Positions 51,674 to 61,222 of a stretch of DNA of 64,000 bases are shown here, one piece after another. Origin of the DNA: Paenibacillus sp. PL2-23. GTDB lineage: Bacteria; Bacillota; Bacilli; Paenibacillales; Paenibacillaceae. A program made the translations under genes and the position numbers. Under the pieces are notes generated by a model. It did not search any database and was not told the DNA's origin. It worked only from the letters and a program-made list of their open reading frames with translations. The stretch's first letter is position 1, and each line of letters begins with the position of its first letter. The stretch is from the NCBI RefSeq assembly GCF_040834005.1, contig NZ_CP162129.1:2008001-2072000 (forward strand). Reading direction: 5' to 3'.

Positions 51674-53446
51674 TCACCGCTTTCTGAAGGTTGGTTTGGG
51701 CAGCCGGATACGTACTGTTGTACCGCCCGGTTTGCTGCTATCAATCGACAATCCGTATGAGTCTCCATACTGCATTTGAATTCGACGATGAACATTGAGT
51801 AAGCCGATCCCCGTCTTCATGGAGCCCTGGAAGCTGTCATTGAGCTGCGGCGGTTGAAGGAGCAGATTCTGCAGCAATGTCAATGTCTCTATGGTGCATC
51901 CAATGCCCGTGTCAGTGACGATGATATCGAGATATTCGTCTATCTCGGTTGCTAGAATTCGTATGCTTCCGGGATGCAAGGAGGGTTCGATCCCGTGCTG
52001 TACGGCATTCTCAACGATGGGTTGAATGATTAGCTTCGGAATTTCAATGGCCATGAGGTTGGGCGAAGCCTCTACCATCCAATCCAGCTTTTCGTCGATT
52101 CGCATGTGAATGAGAGCAAGAAACCGTTTGACATGTGTTAATTCTTGCTCAAGCGTCGCGAATTCGGACGAGCTGATGGAATATCGGAATAGCTCGGATA
52201 AATCCAATATTAGAGAGGCCGTCTGATTCTGGCCCTGCTCCCGTAATATCCAATTGATGGCTTCCAGTGTGTTGTACAAGAAGTGGGGATGTATCTGGGC
52301 ATGCAGCGTTTTTATTTCCGCCCGATGCTGCGCGAGTTCCTTTTGGTAGCCAATTTCGATCAACTGATGGATGTCGTTAACCATTTTGTTATAGGACATG
52401 TTCAACTCGTTGGCTTCCCGGTTGACGTATTGGACGGGGTTCGGCGTGAGTTGGCCTCTACGTGCTTTTTGCATAATTTTACGAACTTGATAGATCGACT
52501 TCGTTATAGGAAGTGAAATCCAATAGGATAACAGGATTGCGAGTCCTACACTAATGATGCCGGCAAGCGTGAGCGAATATTGCAGCTTCTCAATAGGCTC
52601 GTTTATTTTTTGAATGGGAATCATGATAGCAAGCGTCCAACCGGTCAGATGCGATATGTGATGAACGACACGGAAGCTTTGCCCGTTCCAGTCGATGAGG
52701 TCGGAGCGAACAGCCTCCTCCAAACCAAGTCCATTCATTTCGTGGTTGGCGTGAATAAGGTTTCCAGTCTGGTCGTATAAGCGAATCATGGTGTCATCGG
52801 AGACATCTCTTGAAATTTCATTCAGAACGGAAACGTGCAAGCGCACGAGCTCATAACCGCCAGGGGTTCCATCGCTATCTAACAGCATAATTTCGCGCAG
52901 CGCGATGAGCTCATTCTGTTGTGCGGAATCCAAGCCCAGCCAGAACAGCTTGCCCGTCGTTTCACTTAGCTGCGTGGACAACGATGTGAAATTCGAAAGC
53001 TGTGAAGCGAGCGTGAGTTTGTAGACGGGAGCGTATGGTTCACCGTTGCCATTATATATTTCAATGGATTGTATGAGAGGAGCAAATGCCATGTACCGAT
53101 TCAATATGGGACCTGCATCCAGTTTTCGATCGAGCGACAGTTGTCCTCCGGACAACATGGAGGTGAGGTCGGCTTGAATCGTGTTATCCATTACCGCTTG
53201 CAGGGCAACGGTATCGGCTTGGATTAGAAGCGCTTCCAATCGTCCGTTTATTTGAGTTGCTAGATTTCGGGAATAGGACTGAGCGTCCCGATCCAACATC
53301 GGCACGATATTCCGATAGGCGATGAAACCGCCGAGCAGAATGCCAAACAACATAATTAGAATAAGCGCTCCTGATATTTGGACACGCGTGGTTGTTAGGT
53401 TTAAGCGGTCTAGTAAAGCTACAGTTCGGGTGAGCGTGGCAGGCAA
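51674..53446 (-). CDS. YesM-type sensor histidine kinase
   Basis: This membrane kinase of about 590 residues has TM1 at about residues 27-47, a dCACHE-like extracellular sensor, TM2 near residue 290-310, then a HAMP region. The His_kinase motif is LHAQIHPHFLYNTLEAINW (about residues 380-398). The HATPase part has IPKLIIQPIVENAVQHGI and TGIGLLNVHRRIQMQYG. The start is uncertain: TTG 53444-53446 directly abuts the SD-like AAGGGGG. It pairs with the YesN-type regulator downstream and is preceded 26 bp upstream by an AraC gene in the same direction. Confidence 0.9.
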   Translation of the reverse strand: MPATLTRTVALLDRLNLTTTRVQISGALILIMLFGILLGGFIAYRNIVPMLDRDAQSYSRNLATQINGRLEALLIQADTVALQAVMDNTIQADLTSMLSGGQLSLDRKLDAGPILNRYMAFAPLIQSIEIYNGNGEPYAPVYKLTLASQLSNFTSLSTQLSETTGKLFWLGLDSAQQNELIALREIMLLDSDGTPGGYELVRLHVSVLNEISRDVSDDTMIRLYDQTGNLIHANHEMNGLGLEEAVRSDLIDWNGQSFRVVHHISHLTGWTLAIMIPIQKINEPIEKLQYSLTLAGIISVGLAILLSYWISLPITKSIYQVRKIMQKARRGQLTPNPVQYVNREANELNMSYNKMVNDIHQLIEIGYQKELAQHRAEIKTLHAQIHPHFLYNTLEAINWILREQGQNQTASLILDLSELFRYSISSSEFATLEQELTHVKRFLALIHMRIDEKLDWMVEASPNLMAIEIPKLIIQPIVENAVQHGIEPSLHPGSIRILATEIDEYLDIIVTDTGIGCTIETLTLLQNLLLQPPQLNDSFQGSMKTGIGLLNVHRRIQMQYGDSYGLSIDSSKPGGTTVRIRLPKPTFRKR

Positions 53447-53472
53447 CCCCCTTCATGAAGTTTAGCTTGCGA

Positions 53473-54357
53473 TTATCGAAGAAACAGATGATCCGACGCA
53501 AGCAAGCTATGCTCCCGGCGGAATTGACCAGGCGATACGCCCACCCAGCCACGGAATACCTTGGAGAAATAGTTGCTATTCGAATACCCGATGGACTGCG
53601 CGATCTCTTGCAAGCTCATGCTTGTCGTACGAAGTAGATTGACAGCTTTCTCAATGCGGAGTTTGTTCAAATATTCAATGGGCGGGATGCCTGTGCATCG
53701 CCTAAATTCCCTCAAGAAATGGTATTTTGACATTTCAGCAATCTCTGCAATTTCATCCAAACTGCCTAAAGTATCGTAATGAAGCTCCATATACTCCAGT
53801 GCTCTCTGGATACCGGTCGGAAATTGCTGCGATGATGCAGGATAGACTGCGCTTCGAGAGAGCTCAGTCAGGAATTGATAAGAGAGAGCGGAGGCGATAT
53901 AGCCGTCCTTAATCTGCTGTCGTCGAGCCATCTCGAATATGTTGCGGAGCAACTGAATGGCGCTGCTATCGGCAGGAAAGGAGCTGATAGAGCCTAGACT
54001 GGCGGCAAGCTCGTTATAGATTGGAAGGATATTCCCAGTGAGAGAGATATAAAGGTATTCCCAGTGGCTGCTGTCTGCGGGAAAGTAGTAATGGTGGTCG
54101 CTAGGCACCCAGACTAGGAATCCATTCCCAGCATTCAAGGTATAGGTTTGATCTCCGATTCTTATTCGCCCCGTACCCGATATGGTGTATTGGAACAGAA
54201 GCATTGAAGGACTCTCCCTTGTAAGTCCATTCCAGTTATAGTCTGCTGACATGGTATTCTCCCAGCCTACTCCAAGTATCATGGAGACGGCGTAGGAGGG
54301 GATATCGCGAAAACGGAATCCATAAGAATGGCGGAATGGCTTGGATAATTGTGTCAC
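53473..54357 (-). CDS. AraC-family regulator with cupin sensor domain
   Basis: This 294-residue protein starts at GTG 54355-54357 with AAGGAGAG upstream. The N-terminal jelly roll (about 20-150; LNAGNGFLVWVPSDHHYYFP) should bind a sugar. The C-terminal HTH_18 (about 190-285) has ISEMSKYHFLREFRRCTG-type and IAQSIGYSNSNYFSKVFRGW helices. It lies at the head of the leftward kinase/regulator/importer series and is divergent from the U32-like/dehydrogenase/enolase-superfamily operon, with a 190-bp shared promoter region, so it may coordinate both sides. Confidence 0.88.
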   Translation of the reverse strand: MTQLSKPFRHSYGFRFRDIPSYAVSMILGVGWENTMSADYNWNGLTRESPSMLLFQYTISGTGRIRIGDQTYTLNAGNGFLVWVPSDHHYYFPADSSHWEYLYISLTGNILPIYNELAASLGSISSFPADSSAIQLLRNIFEMARRQQIKDGYIASALSYQFLTELSRSAVYPASSQQFPTGIQRALEYMELHYDTLGSLDEIAEIAEMSKYHFLREFRRCTGIPPIEYLNKLRIEKAVNLLRTTSMSLQEIAQSIGYSNSNYFSKVFRGWVGVSPGQFRREHSLLASDHLFLR

Positions 54358-54488
54358 GAATATACTCTCCTTTCAGATTAGAAAGTAGCAATATTATATA
54401 CAAAACCATCTACAGCAGGCTAGTGGAATTTCGTAAGATAAGATAAATAAACGGTGAATTGTGAAAAAAAACATCGTATGAGCCCCTA

Positions 54489-54494
54489 TATAAT
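54489..54494 (+). promoter_or_regulatory. Possible -10 box of the 54.5-58 kb operon
   Basis: A perfect TATAAT within CCTATATAATATAAGGG lies 54 bp before ATG 54548, but no -35 hexamer at 17 bp is convincing. The operon may depend on the divergent AraC activator. Confidence 0.35.
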
Positions 54495-54547
54495 ATAAGG
54501 GAGAACATCGGCCGAACTTGAAAAAATATCCCAATGGAGGTGACTCT

Positions 54548-55480
54548 ATGCGAGCTTCAAAAGAATTTCTCAAATCGTTGGGCTTCCCTGAAGGAGACTT
54601 ATATAGTCTTCCAACCTCATCGAAGCGATTCCCCGACGGAGCGCAATATCGAGTAGAACTCCCTAGCGTTGAAGGACCGCGAGCTCTAGAGGCTGCACTG
54701 CAGGCCATGGATCACTATGGAATCATCATTCATAGAATCTCGCAGGGCAGCGGAATCATGCTGTTAACCGATGAAGAGATTGTTGACATGGGAAGAATGT
54801 GTGAGGAGCGCGGGATGGAGTTAAATCTATTTGTGGGGCCGCGAGGAACATGGGATATAAGTGCGCAGCCGCTTACATCTGCAGGCAAAGCAATGGGACT
54901 TCGGCATGAAGGAATGGATCAGTTGGTATTCGCAATGGAGGATCTGAAGCGGGCTGTGAAATTAGGTATTCGCGGCGCGTTGGTCGGCGATGAGGGTCTG
55001 CTGCTGATTACCAAAGAAATGAAGTTGGCCGGTTTACTGCCGCAAAACTTCGTGGTGAAAGGTTCCGTTCAAATGATGGCTGCGAATCCGGTATCGATTC
55101 GTCTTATGGAACAGCTTGGAGCTGATACTTACAACGTGCCGACAGCGCTGACATTGCCGAAACTTGCAGCCATTCGAGAAGCCACCGATATCCCAATCGA
55201 TCTCTATGTGGAAGTGCCCGATAACTTCGGTGGATTTATTCGCCATTATGAGATTCCGGAGTTGATCAGAATTCTGTCGCCTGTATATATAAAGTTCGGG
55301 CTTCGCAATCATCCTGATGTCTATCCATCGGGCAAACATCTGGAAGCGACCAATATATCCCTTGCCCAAGAAAGGGTGCATCGCGCGGCGCTCGGCATGC
55401 GAATGATTCAGGAGTATTATCCTGAAGCAGTTGGTTCTACTTGGGGAGCGAAGGGTTTAGGGGTACCCCAAATCTCCTAA
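54548..55480 (+). CDS. Uncharacterised TIM-barrel-like protein resembling peptidase U32 family
   Basis: The start at ATG 54548 has GGAGGTG at 54535-54541; the frame opens at 54518 without a ribosome site. The 310-residue protein has no signal peptide. I recognise a resemblance to U32-like barrels in VVKGSVQMMAANPVSIRLM and LGADTYNVPTALTLPKLAAI, and an N-terminal block, YRVELPSVEGPRAL, HRISQGSGIMLLTDEEI, that is distinctive. Members of family U32 include collagenase-like proteins and tRNA or ubiquinone hydroxylation factors, so peptidase activity should not be assumed. It is the first gene of an operon with an aldehyde dehydrogenase and an enolase-superfamily enzyme, which points to small-molecule (aldolase- or isomerase-type) chemistry. 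Function unknown. Confidence 0.6.
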   Translation: MRASKEFLKSLGFPEGDLYSLPTSSKRFPDGAQYRVELPSVEGPRALEAALQAMDHYGIIIHRISQGSGIMLLTDEEIVDMGRMCEERGMELNLFVGPRGTWDISAQPLTSAGKAMGLRHEGMDQLVFAMEDLKRAVKLGIRGALVGDEGLLLITKEMKLAGLLPQNFVVKGSVQMMAANPVSIRLMEQLGADTYNVPTALTLPKLAAIREATDIPIDLYVEVPDNFGGFIRHYEIPELIRILSPVYIKFGLRNHPDVYPSGKHLEATNISLAQERVHRAALGMRMIQEYYPEAVGSTWGAKGLGVPQIS

Positions 55481-55493
55481 GCAAAGAGAGGAG

Positions 55494-56978
55494 TTGCATT
55501 CAAACTTGATATCAGCAAAGTTATATATCCAGGGTGAGTGGAGAGAAAGTGAGTCGGATAGAAGGGGAGAACGATATAATCCAGCTCATCTTGAAGAGCT
55601 GGTGGGCACTTATGAGGTTGCAACAATACAGGAAACAGAAGAGGCAGTTTTATCTGCAAGCAAAGCTTTAAAACGTTGGAAAATGAAGGCTGGACCTGAA
55701 AGAGGAGAGTATTTGTTTAAAGCGGCGCAGCTACTTGAACACAACGGGAAAGAGCTCGCTTGTCTAATAACGAGCGAGGTAGGGAAGCCATTCGGCGAGG
55801 CCATGGGAGAGGTTAAGCGAGGAGTCGCGCTGCTTCGTTATTATGCGGGTGAAGGAATGCGAGCGTTAGGGGAGGTATACCCGGCTTCGGACGGGCCTTC
55901 CCTCCTCTATTCCAATCGCGTCCCGTTAGGCGTAGTAGGAATAATTACTCCTTGGAATTTCCCGGTCGCTATTCCCTTATGGAAGATCGCGCCTGCGCTT
56001 ATCTATGGAAACACAGTCATATGGAAGCCGGCAGAGCATTCTTCGTTGACAGCATACCGCCTCATGCAACTGTTGGAACAAGCGGGATTCCCGCCAGGAG
56101 TGATTCAGTTCGTGACAGGTATAGGCTCGGAGGTTGGGCATACCGTCATTAATCATCCGTCTATTAACGGGATTTCCTTTACGGGGTCTAATCACGTTGG
56201 CAAGCAAATAGCCAAAGCTGCCGTAGAACGGGGAGTAAAGTATCAATTAGAGATGGGCGGAAAAAACCCGACTATTGTGGCAGCCGATGCCCATCTCGAA
56301 CAGGCTGCGGAGATGACGGTCAGCGCGGCGATGCGATTCTCGGGTCAAAAGTGTACAGCTACAAGCCGGGTTATTGTCGAAAGAGCTGTACTGGAGCCTT
56401 TTACGAAGCTTCTTGTCGATAAAGTTAAAGGAATCAAGGTTTCGGATCCCATGCAAGCTGATTGTTTTCTAGGACCTGTGGTTCATCCTTCTGCCCAAGC
56501 CGATATTCTATCGGCAATTCAACAAGGGGTGAATGAAGGAGCAAGGATACGGGCTGGAGGGTCTCTGTCATCGGAACTGTCGGAAGGTTGTTATGTTAAC
56601 CCTACTGTCTTGGATCATGTTAAGCCTGATTCGGACCTGGCGCGTAAGGAAATTTTCGGACCTGTATTGGCGATTATACCTGCTGACGATTTCCAGCATG
56701 CAATAGCCATAGCCAATGATAGCCAATATGGATTAAGTGCTGCGATTTTCACGAGCGATATCGATCGAATGCTGTCATTCCTTAAGCATATTGAAGCAGG
56801 CCTCATCAAGGTGAATGGCGAGACTGCCGGAGTTGAACCACATGCGCCGTTTGGCGGCATGAAACAATCGAGCTCCCATTCCCGTGAACAGGGACGTGCC
56901 GCCATTGAATTTTACACATCGGTACAAACAATCGTTATTTCTCCTGCTGGCAAGTCGTTGGAGGAGGCAGAGGCTTGA
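55494..56978 (+). CDS. NAD(P)-dependent aldehyde dehydrogenase
   Basis: This ALDH-superfamily enzyme of about 494 residues has the cofactor region VGIITPWNFPVAIPLWKIAPAL-type (ITPWNFPV) and FTGSNHVGK. The catalytic Cys is in SGQKCTATSR (C287) and the general-base Glu in LEMGGKNP. It most resembles alpha-ketoglutaric-semialdehyde/succinate-semialdehyde-type members. The start codon is uncertain: TTG 55494 lies close to AGAGAGGAG, and TTG 55506 is an alternative. It is between the U32-like gene (14 bp) and the enolase-superfamily gene (4-bp TTGA overlap). In 3,6-anhydro-L-galactose breakdown an ALDH oxidises the sugar to 3,6-anhydro-L-galactonate, directly before a cycloisomerase of the enolase superfamily, exactly this gene order. 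Confidence 0.88.
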   Translation: MHSNLISAKLYIQGEWRESESDRRGERYNPAHLEELVGTYEVATIQETEEAVLSASKALKRWKMKAGPERGEYLFKAAQLLEHNGKELACLITSEVGKPFGEAMGEVKRGVALLRYYAGEGMRALGEVYPASDGPSLLYSNRVPLGVVGIITPWNFPVAIPLWKIAPALIYGNTVIWKPAEHSSLTAYRLMQLLEQAGFPPGVIQFVTGIGSEVGHTVINHPSINGISFTGSNHVGKQIAKAAVERGVKYQLEMGGKNPTIVAADAHLEQAAEMTVSAAMRFSGQKCTATSRVIVERAVLEPFTKLLVDKVKGIKVSDPMQADCFLGPVVHPSAQADILSAIQQGVNEGARIRAGGSLSSELSEGCYVNPTVLDHVKPDSDLARKEIFGPVLAIIPADDFQHAIAIANDSQYGLSAAIFTSDIDRMLSFLKHIEAGLIKVNGETAGVEPHAPFGGMKQSSSHSREQGRAAIEFYTSVQTIVISPAGKSLEEAEA

Positions 56979-58120
56979 AAATTATAGATGCACGTATCTA
57001 TCGAATCGAATTACCGGAGGACACATGGATTTGGGTGGCGTTGGAATCGGATCAAGGCATAGTAGGTTGGGGAGAGGCCACTGACGGAGGTCAAGCGGAG
57101 CTCCTTGCGACTTTGTTTACAGAAGAAGCCAACAAACTGATGGATACGGACCCGCGATATATTCGCAAGCTGACACATAGGTTTCAGGAGAAAGATTACC
57201 ATCCTTCTTACCCTGTTCAGAGACTTGGATCCACAATAAGAAGTGCAATCGACCAAGCATTATGGGATTTAACCTCCCAAAGCTATGAATTGCCCCTGCA
57301 TGCATGTCTTGGGGGAGCTGTCAATCCATCTATTCCACTCTATGCCAATTTAAATAGAGGCCTAAGGGAGGATCGTTCCACTGAGGGGCTCCAAATGAAA
57401 GCGAAGGAAGCGCGCGAGGCAGGCATATCCATGGTCAAGTGTACGCCGTTCGATGAGTTGAATCCGTTCAAGGATTCGGAACTTATGGCTATGGCATTCT
57501 CTCGCATTCTCGCCCTGTATGAGATTGTACCTCCTTCTCGTGTTATGCTGGATTGTCATCAGAGGCTGAACCGGCTGTCATTGATTGCATTGTTGGAATG
57601 GTGCGAGAAGCATGGTCGCCCCTATTGGATCGAGGATCCACTGCCTCCTGAAGCAATAATTCATTTCCCTGAAATTCGGGCGTATGCTCCTTATATTCGT
57701 TGGGCTGCAGGAGAGGGGGTGCTACATGAGAAGGAGTTAGTTCCCTATCTAGTAGGTCGATATTACGATGTGTTAATGCCGGATGTGAAACATGCCGGCG
57801 GCGTAACAGCACTTCAGACCTTCATATCAATGGCCGAGAGTGTGGGGCTGAGTATTTCCTTGCATAATCCGACCAGCCCGATATCCACAGCCTTCTCGGC
57901 GCATCTTACTTCGTTATGCCGTCATTCCGTACCTATGGAATATCCATGGGGAGTTACCCAATTGAGATCAGCGGCCATGACTGCTGACGAACCGATAGAG
58001 AGGGGGCATTATGTGCTCTCGAATCGGCCTGGTATCGGTATGTCCCCTAATCCAGTATTCATGAACAATTTTGGGCGTGTTTGGAACGGAAGGCAGTTCG
58101 TTGTATCCACTGTTCATTAG
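56975..58120 (+). CDS. Enolase-superfamily (mandelate racemase-like) sugar-acid dehydratase or cycloisomerase
   Basis: This 381-residue protein has an N-terminal capping domain (about 1-120) and a modified TIM barrel. The metal ligands are D193 (MLDCHQR), E220 (WIEDPLPPE) and E247 (AAGEGV). A catalytic His is H297 in SLHNPTSPI, like the H-N-P-x-G-P-I of galactonate dehydratases. On the other face the K-x-K motif is K155-C156-T157, so the second Lys is replaced by Thr. This limits it to chemistry that uses His plus one Lys, as in dehydratases or 3,6-anhydro-L-galactonate cycloisomerase. The start is TTG 56975, overlapping the ALDH stop. Confidence 0.85.
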   Translation: MKIIDARIYRIELPEDTWIWVALESDQGIVGWGEATDGGQAELLATLFTEEANKLMDTDPRYIRKLTHRFQEKDYHPSYPVQRLGSTIRSAIDQALWDLTSQSYELPLHACLGGAVNPSIPLYANLNRGLREDRSTEGLQMKAKEAREAGISMVKCTPFDELNPFKDSELMAMAFSRILALYEIVPPSRVMLDCHQRLNRLSLIALLEWCEKHGRPYWIEDPLPPEAIIHFPEIRAYAPYIRWAAGEGVLHEKELVPYLVGRYYDVLMPDVKHAGGVTALQTFISMAESVGLSISLHNPTSPISTAFSAHLTSLCRHSVPMEYPWGVTQLRSAAMTADEPIERGHYVLSNRPGIGMSPNPVFMNNFGRVWNGRQFVVSTVH

Positions 58121-58273
58121 TAATGCCGTCTGAATACGTATGAAATGATCTCCTGATAATACACTGTTGGTATTCCTCATCATATTGTTTCCTTTCCCTA
58201 TTTGAATGTAATTGATGTTGTATTATATTTGGATCAGTTACATTGAATAAATAGGTTGAAAGGAAGGTTTTAA

Positions 58274-59299
58274 GTGATAAATGCTGAATCGCAAATTCAT
58301 GGAGCTGTATATATTTCATCCAGAGCTTACAATTCATATCAGATGTGGAAAGAATATTGTAGGGAGGAGATAGAACGTGATATTGGTTATGCAACAAAAC
58401 TGAACTTGAATGCACTTCGCATCTGGTTAAGTTATGAATACTGGCAAGAAGAACCGGAGCTACTTAAAGAGCGATTCGAGCATCTTCTTACTGTGGCGTA
58501 TAGTCAAGGTATTCGAATTATGCCAAGCTTGTTTGAATGTTGTGCTTCACCGCAGACAAGAGAGAGACTGCTTGACAAGAATCCATTAACAGCAGTAGCT
58601 GTAAATTCTCCATTAGAGGAAGTTGTTAATGATGCATCATGCTGGAAAGATACCGAGCTGTTTGTTAAATGGATTATGGAGCACTATTCATCCGATGAGC
58701 GTCTATTAGCCATTGAGATTATAAATGAACCGAATACTCCTCAACGTTTTCGGTTTGCTCGAACAATGGTTGAGATTGCTGCAAAGTTAAAAGGATCAAT
58801 ACCTATCACCGTCGGAAGTATTCATGCGGAGGAAAACTTGTATTATCTTGATCTTGGAATAGATATATTTCAATTTCATGACAATTTTCCGAGTGAACTG
58901 AAGTCTTTTTCGGATAGAATCCAGCAATCTCTTCAAGTTGCAGATATTGTTGGAAAACCGATCTGGATAACGGAATGGCAACGGTTGCGAAAAGGCAGAA
59001 TTGGCTGGAATGGCGAAGGAACCGATAATGAAGAATGGCAGCCAGAATATGTAACGTTAGCTAATGTAGTGAGAGAATCAGGAATTGGCCACTTCTTTTG
59101 GTCACTCATGGTAAAGCCTGCATACCTCATAGGTCAACGCAAAAGTGGAACACTTAATGGTGTGTTCCACGAAGATGGATCAGTATGGAGTCTCGAAGAT
59201 GCACGTGCCATCTCTGGTCATGCAGCGTTCCATGCTGAGGAAAACAAAAAATGGCCAGACTGGGCAAAAGCTATATCGGAAACTTATATAAAGAAGTAA
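58274..59299 (+). CDS. Clan GH-A (GH5-like) glycosidase, cytoplasmic
   Basis: This 341-residue TIM barrel has no signal peptide. The acid/base is in AIEIINEPNTP (E152) and the nucleophile in IWITEWQRL (E234); the spacing of 82 residues suits clan GH-A. WSLMVKPAYLIGQ forms the last barrel strand. The start is GTG 58274 with AAAGGAAGG upstream. The product is intracellular, so it should act on imported short oligosaccharides. It follows the enolase-superfamily gene after a 150-bp AT-rich gap with its own possible promoter. I cannot choose between GH5 subfamilies, GH2-related singles and GH30-like members. Confidence 0.75.
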   Translation: MINAESQIHGAVYISSRAYNSYQMWKEYCREEIERDIGYATKLNLNALRIWLSYEYWQEEPELLKERFEHLLTVAYSQGIRIMPSLFECCASPQTRERLLDKNPLTAVAVNSPLEEVVNDASCWKDTELFVKWIMEHYSSDERLLAIEIINEPNTPQRFRFARTMVEIAAKLKGSIPITVGSIHAEENLYYLDLGIDIFQFHDNFPSELKSFSDRIQQSLQVADIVGKPIWITEWQRLRKGRIGWNGEGTDNEEWQPEYVTLANVVRESGIGHFFWSLMVKPAYLIGQRKSGTLNGVFHEDGSVWSLEDARAISGHAAFHAEENKKWPDWAKAISETYIKK

Positions 59300-59346
59300 A
59301 TAACGAGTTGAGTATGAATTATTCTGAATACATGCTGATACTAGTG

Positions 59347-59385
59347 AAACATCTCCTCCCCATTAAGGGTGTGAGATGTTTTCTG
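59347..59385 (+). terminator. Terminator after the GH5-like gene
   Basis: AAACATCTC (59347-59355) pairs with GAGATGTTT (59373-59381), with an inner CCCC/GGG pairing, followed by TCTGTT. It separates the glycosidase gene from the kinase gene. Confidence 0.6.
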
Positions 59386-59407
59386 TTACTGTTCGATATA
59401 ATGGGGA

Positions 59408-61222
59408 GTGATCCATATTCGGATATTCAAAATGTTTTATATATCTAGTATTCAAACTAAAATACTACTCGGTTTATTATCCGTAACTGTAATCTCTATT
59501 TCAATAGTGATGTTTTATATGTATGGCAATTCATCAGAAGCAATAAAGCGTAATGCCATTCAATATGCTTCTGAAAGCTTAGTTCATTCCGACGAAAAGC
59601 TTCGGCTACTATTTCGTGATATTGAAAGAGTTCTTACAGTGATTTCTCTTGATAAAGAATTTATCTCTTCTTCACTAACAAGCAATAACGAGTTTCCAAG
59701 TATAGGATGGTATCACGAAATAAAACGTGTAGAATCATTTCTTCAATCCTTGCGAGGATATAATTCATATATTGATCGTCTAGGAGTGGTGGGTCTTGAT
59801 TCAGACAAATTATTCCAAAGTGGAGTCGTACAAATTCGGGAGCTTCCGGACGACGATTGGAGTAAACGTCTGCTAAATACTGAGGCTAACCGAGGCAGAT
59901 TATTCGCCGAATATCGAAATGGCAAAGTTTCGGTGGGCAAAGTAATTTTTAATCAGGGTGTTATTATCGGTTATTGTGTTCTAGACATTAATCCTGAGGT
60001 GCTGGCATCCTCCTACTCCGGACAGTCCAATCTAGATATGCAGCAGGTAGTGGTAACCTCGGATGGTACAATTGTTCTCAATCACGATATGAATGCAATA
60101 GGGACCTCAATTACAACTTCAAAGTATAAACCGTTCTGGTCCTATGAGAATACTTCGGGAATGAGTACAACATTAAGAGAGATCCAGTACGGAACCAAAG
60201 AATATATATTGCTGCGTCGATATATTCCTGAACTGGAGTGGACCCTCATAACGGTAATCTCAGAATCTGATTTAATTCATGACATAGTAATTGTACGTAT
60301 AGAGATGCTCCGGATTATAGCGGTGGTGGTGCTTGTTGTAATTATTGCATCCATCCTAATTGCAAGACAAATCACAAGGAATTTGAAATCGCTCACAAGA
60401 ACGATGGAGTCCGTTAAGCGCGGAGACTTCAATGCCCGGCATGAGATTATCACTCATGATGAGGCTGGGAGACTTGGGGCTACCTTTAATATTATGATGC
60501 AAAGGATTCGAGATCTCATGCAGGCAGTAGAGGAACGAGAGCGACAGAAGAGAGAAGCGGATTTCAAGGCACTTCAAGCACAGATCCATCCACACTTTGT
60601 GTATAACACTTTAAATACAATTCGTTATCTAGCGAAGATTCAGCATACTCCAAATATAGAAGAATTAACGACATCGTTTATTACACTTTTAAGATCGCTA
60701 ACCAACCATCAGGATGAGCAGATTTCAGTAAATCAAGAAATTCAGCTGTTAGATCATTATATGACAATTCAACAATATCGTTATGCAGGTAAGCTTCAAT
60801 TTGAATGTCACGTTGATCCAGGTTGTGTGAGCTGCGGAATTCTCAAATTTACTTTGCAGCCGCTTGTAGAAAATGCGATTTTGCATGGCATGGGAGCAAG
60901 AGAAAATAACGGAATGATACATGTAGACGTATTTCAAGAGGGCAGTGATCTCATTTGTATCGTGTATGATAACGGTGTTGGTATGACAGAAGAGCAAATT
61001 CGCAAGGTAAGTGGTATCGATTTACAACGTGAGCATAAAGGGAGAAAAGCAGGGGTTGGATTAAAAAATGTGAATGAAAGAATACAGCTATATTACGGTC
61101 CCAAGTATGGAATAACCATTCATTCTGAGTGGGGACATTCTACCACAATAGAAGTAAAGCTTCCGTATGTGCAATTAATAAAGGGGGATGATGGATTTGG
61201 CTTGGACAGTTCTACTCGTTGA
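59408..61222 (+). CDS. YesM-type sensor histidine kinase
   Basis: This kinase of about 600 residues has TM1 at about residues 18-38, an extracellular dCACHE-like sensor (about 40-295), TM2 at about 300-318 and HAMP. The His_kinase motif is LQAQIHPHFVYNTLNTIRYL (about 390-410). ATPase parts are LKFTLQPLVENAILHGMG and AGVGLKNVNERIQLYYG. The start is uncertain: GTG 59408 overlaps the SD-like GGGGAG; ATG 59432 is an alternative that still precedes TM1. It overlaps the response-regulator gene by 35 bases. The partner importer gene downstream is broken, so the pair may now be without its natural target. Confidence 0.9.
   Translation: MIHIRIFKMFYISSIQTKILLGLLSVTVISISIVMFYMYGNSSEAIKRNAIQYASESLVHSDEKLRLLFRDIERVLTVISLDKEFISSSLTSNNEFPSIGWYHEIKRVESFLQSLRGYNSYIDRLGVVGLDSDKLFQSGVVQIRELPDDDWSKRLLNTEANRGRLFAEYRNGKVSVGKVIFNQGVIIGYCVLDINPEVLASSYSGQSNLDMQQVVVTSDGTIVLNHDMNAIGTSITTSKYKPFWSYENTSGMSTTLREIQYGTKEYILLRRYIPELEWTLITVISESDLIHDIVIVRIEMLRIIAVVVLVVIIASILIARQITRNLKSLTRTMESVKRGDFNARHEIITHDEAGRLGATFNIMMQRIRDLMQAVEERERQKREADFKALQAQIHPHFVYNTLNTIRYLAKIQHTPNIEELTTSFITLLRSLTNHQDEQISVNQEIQLLDHYMTIQQYRYAGKLQFECHVDPGCVSCGILKFTLQPLVENAILHGMGARENNGMIHVDVFQEGSDLICIVYDNGVGMTEEQIRKVSGIDLQREHKGRKAGVGLKNVNERIQLYYGPKYGITIHSEWGHSTTIEVKLPYVQLIKGDDGFGLDSSTR

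Noticed and set aside
51667..51795. Longer N-terminus for the YesN-type regulator
   Set aside because: It overlaps the kinase gene and precedes the exact start of the receiver domain.
54548..55480. Secreted protease role for the U32-like protein
   Set aside because: No signal peptide, and the operon context is sugar oxidation.
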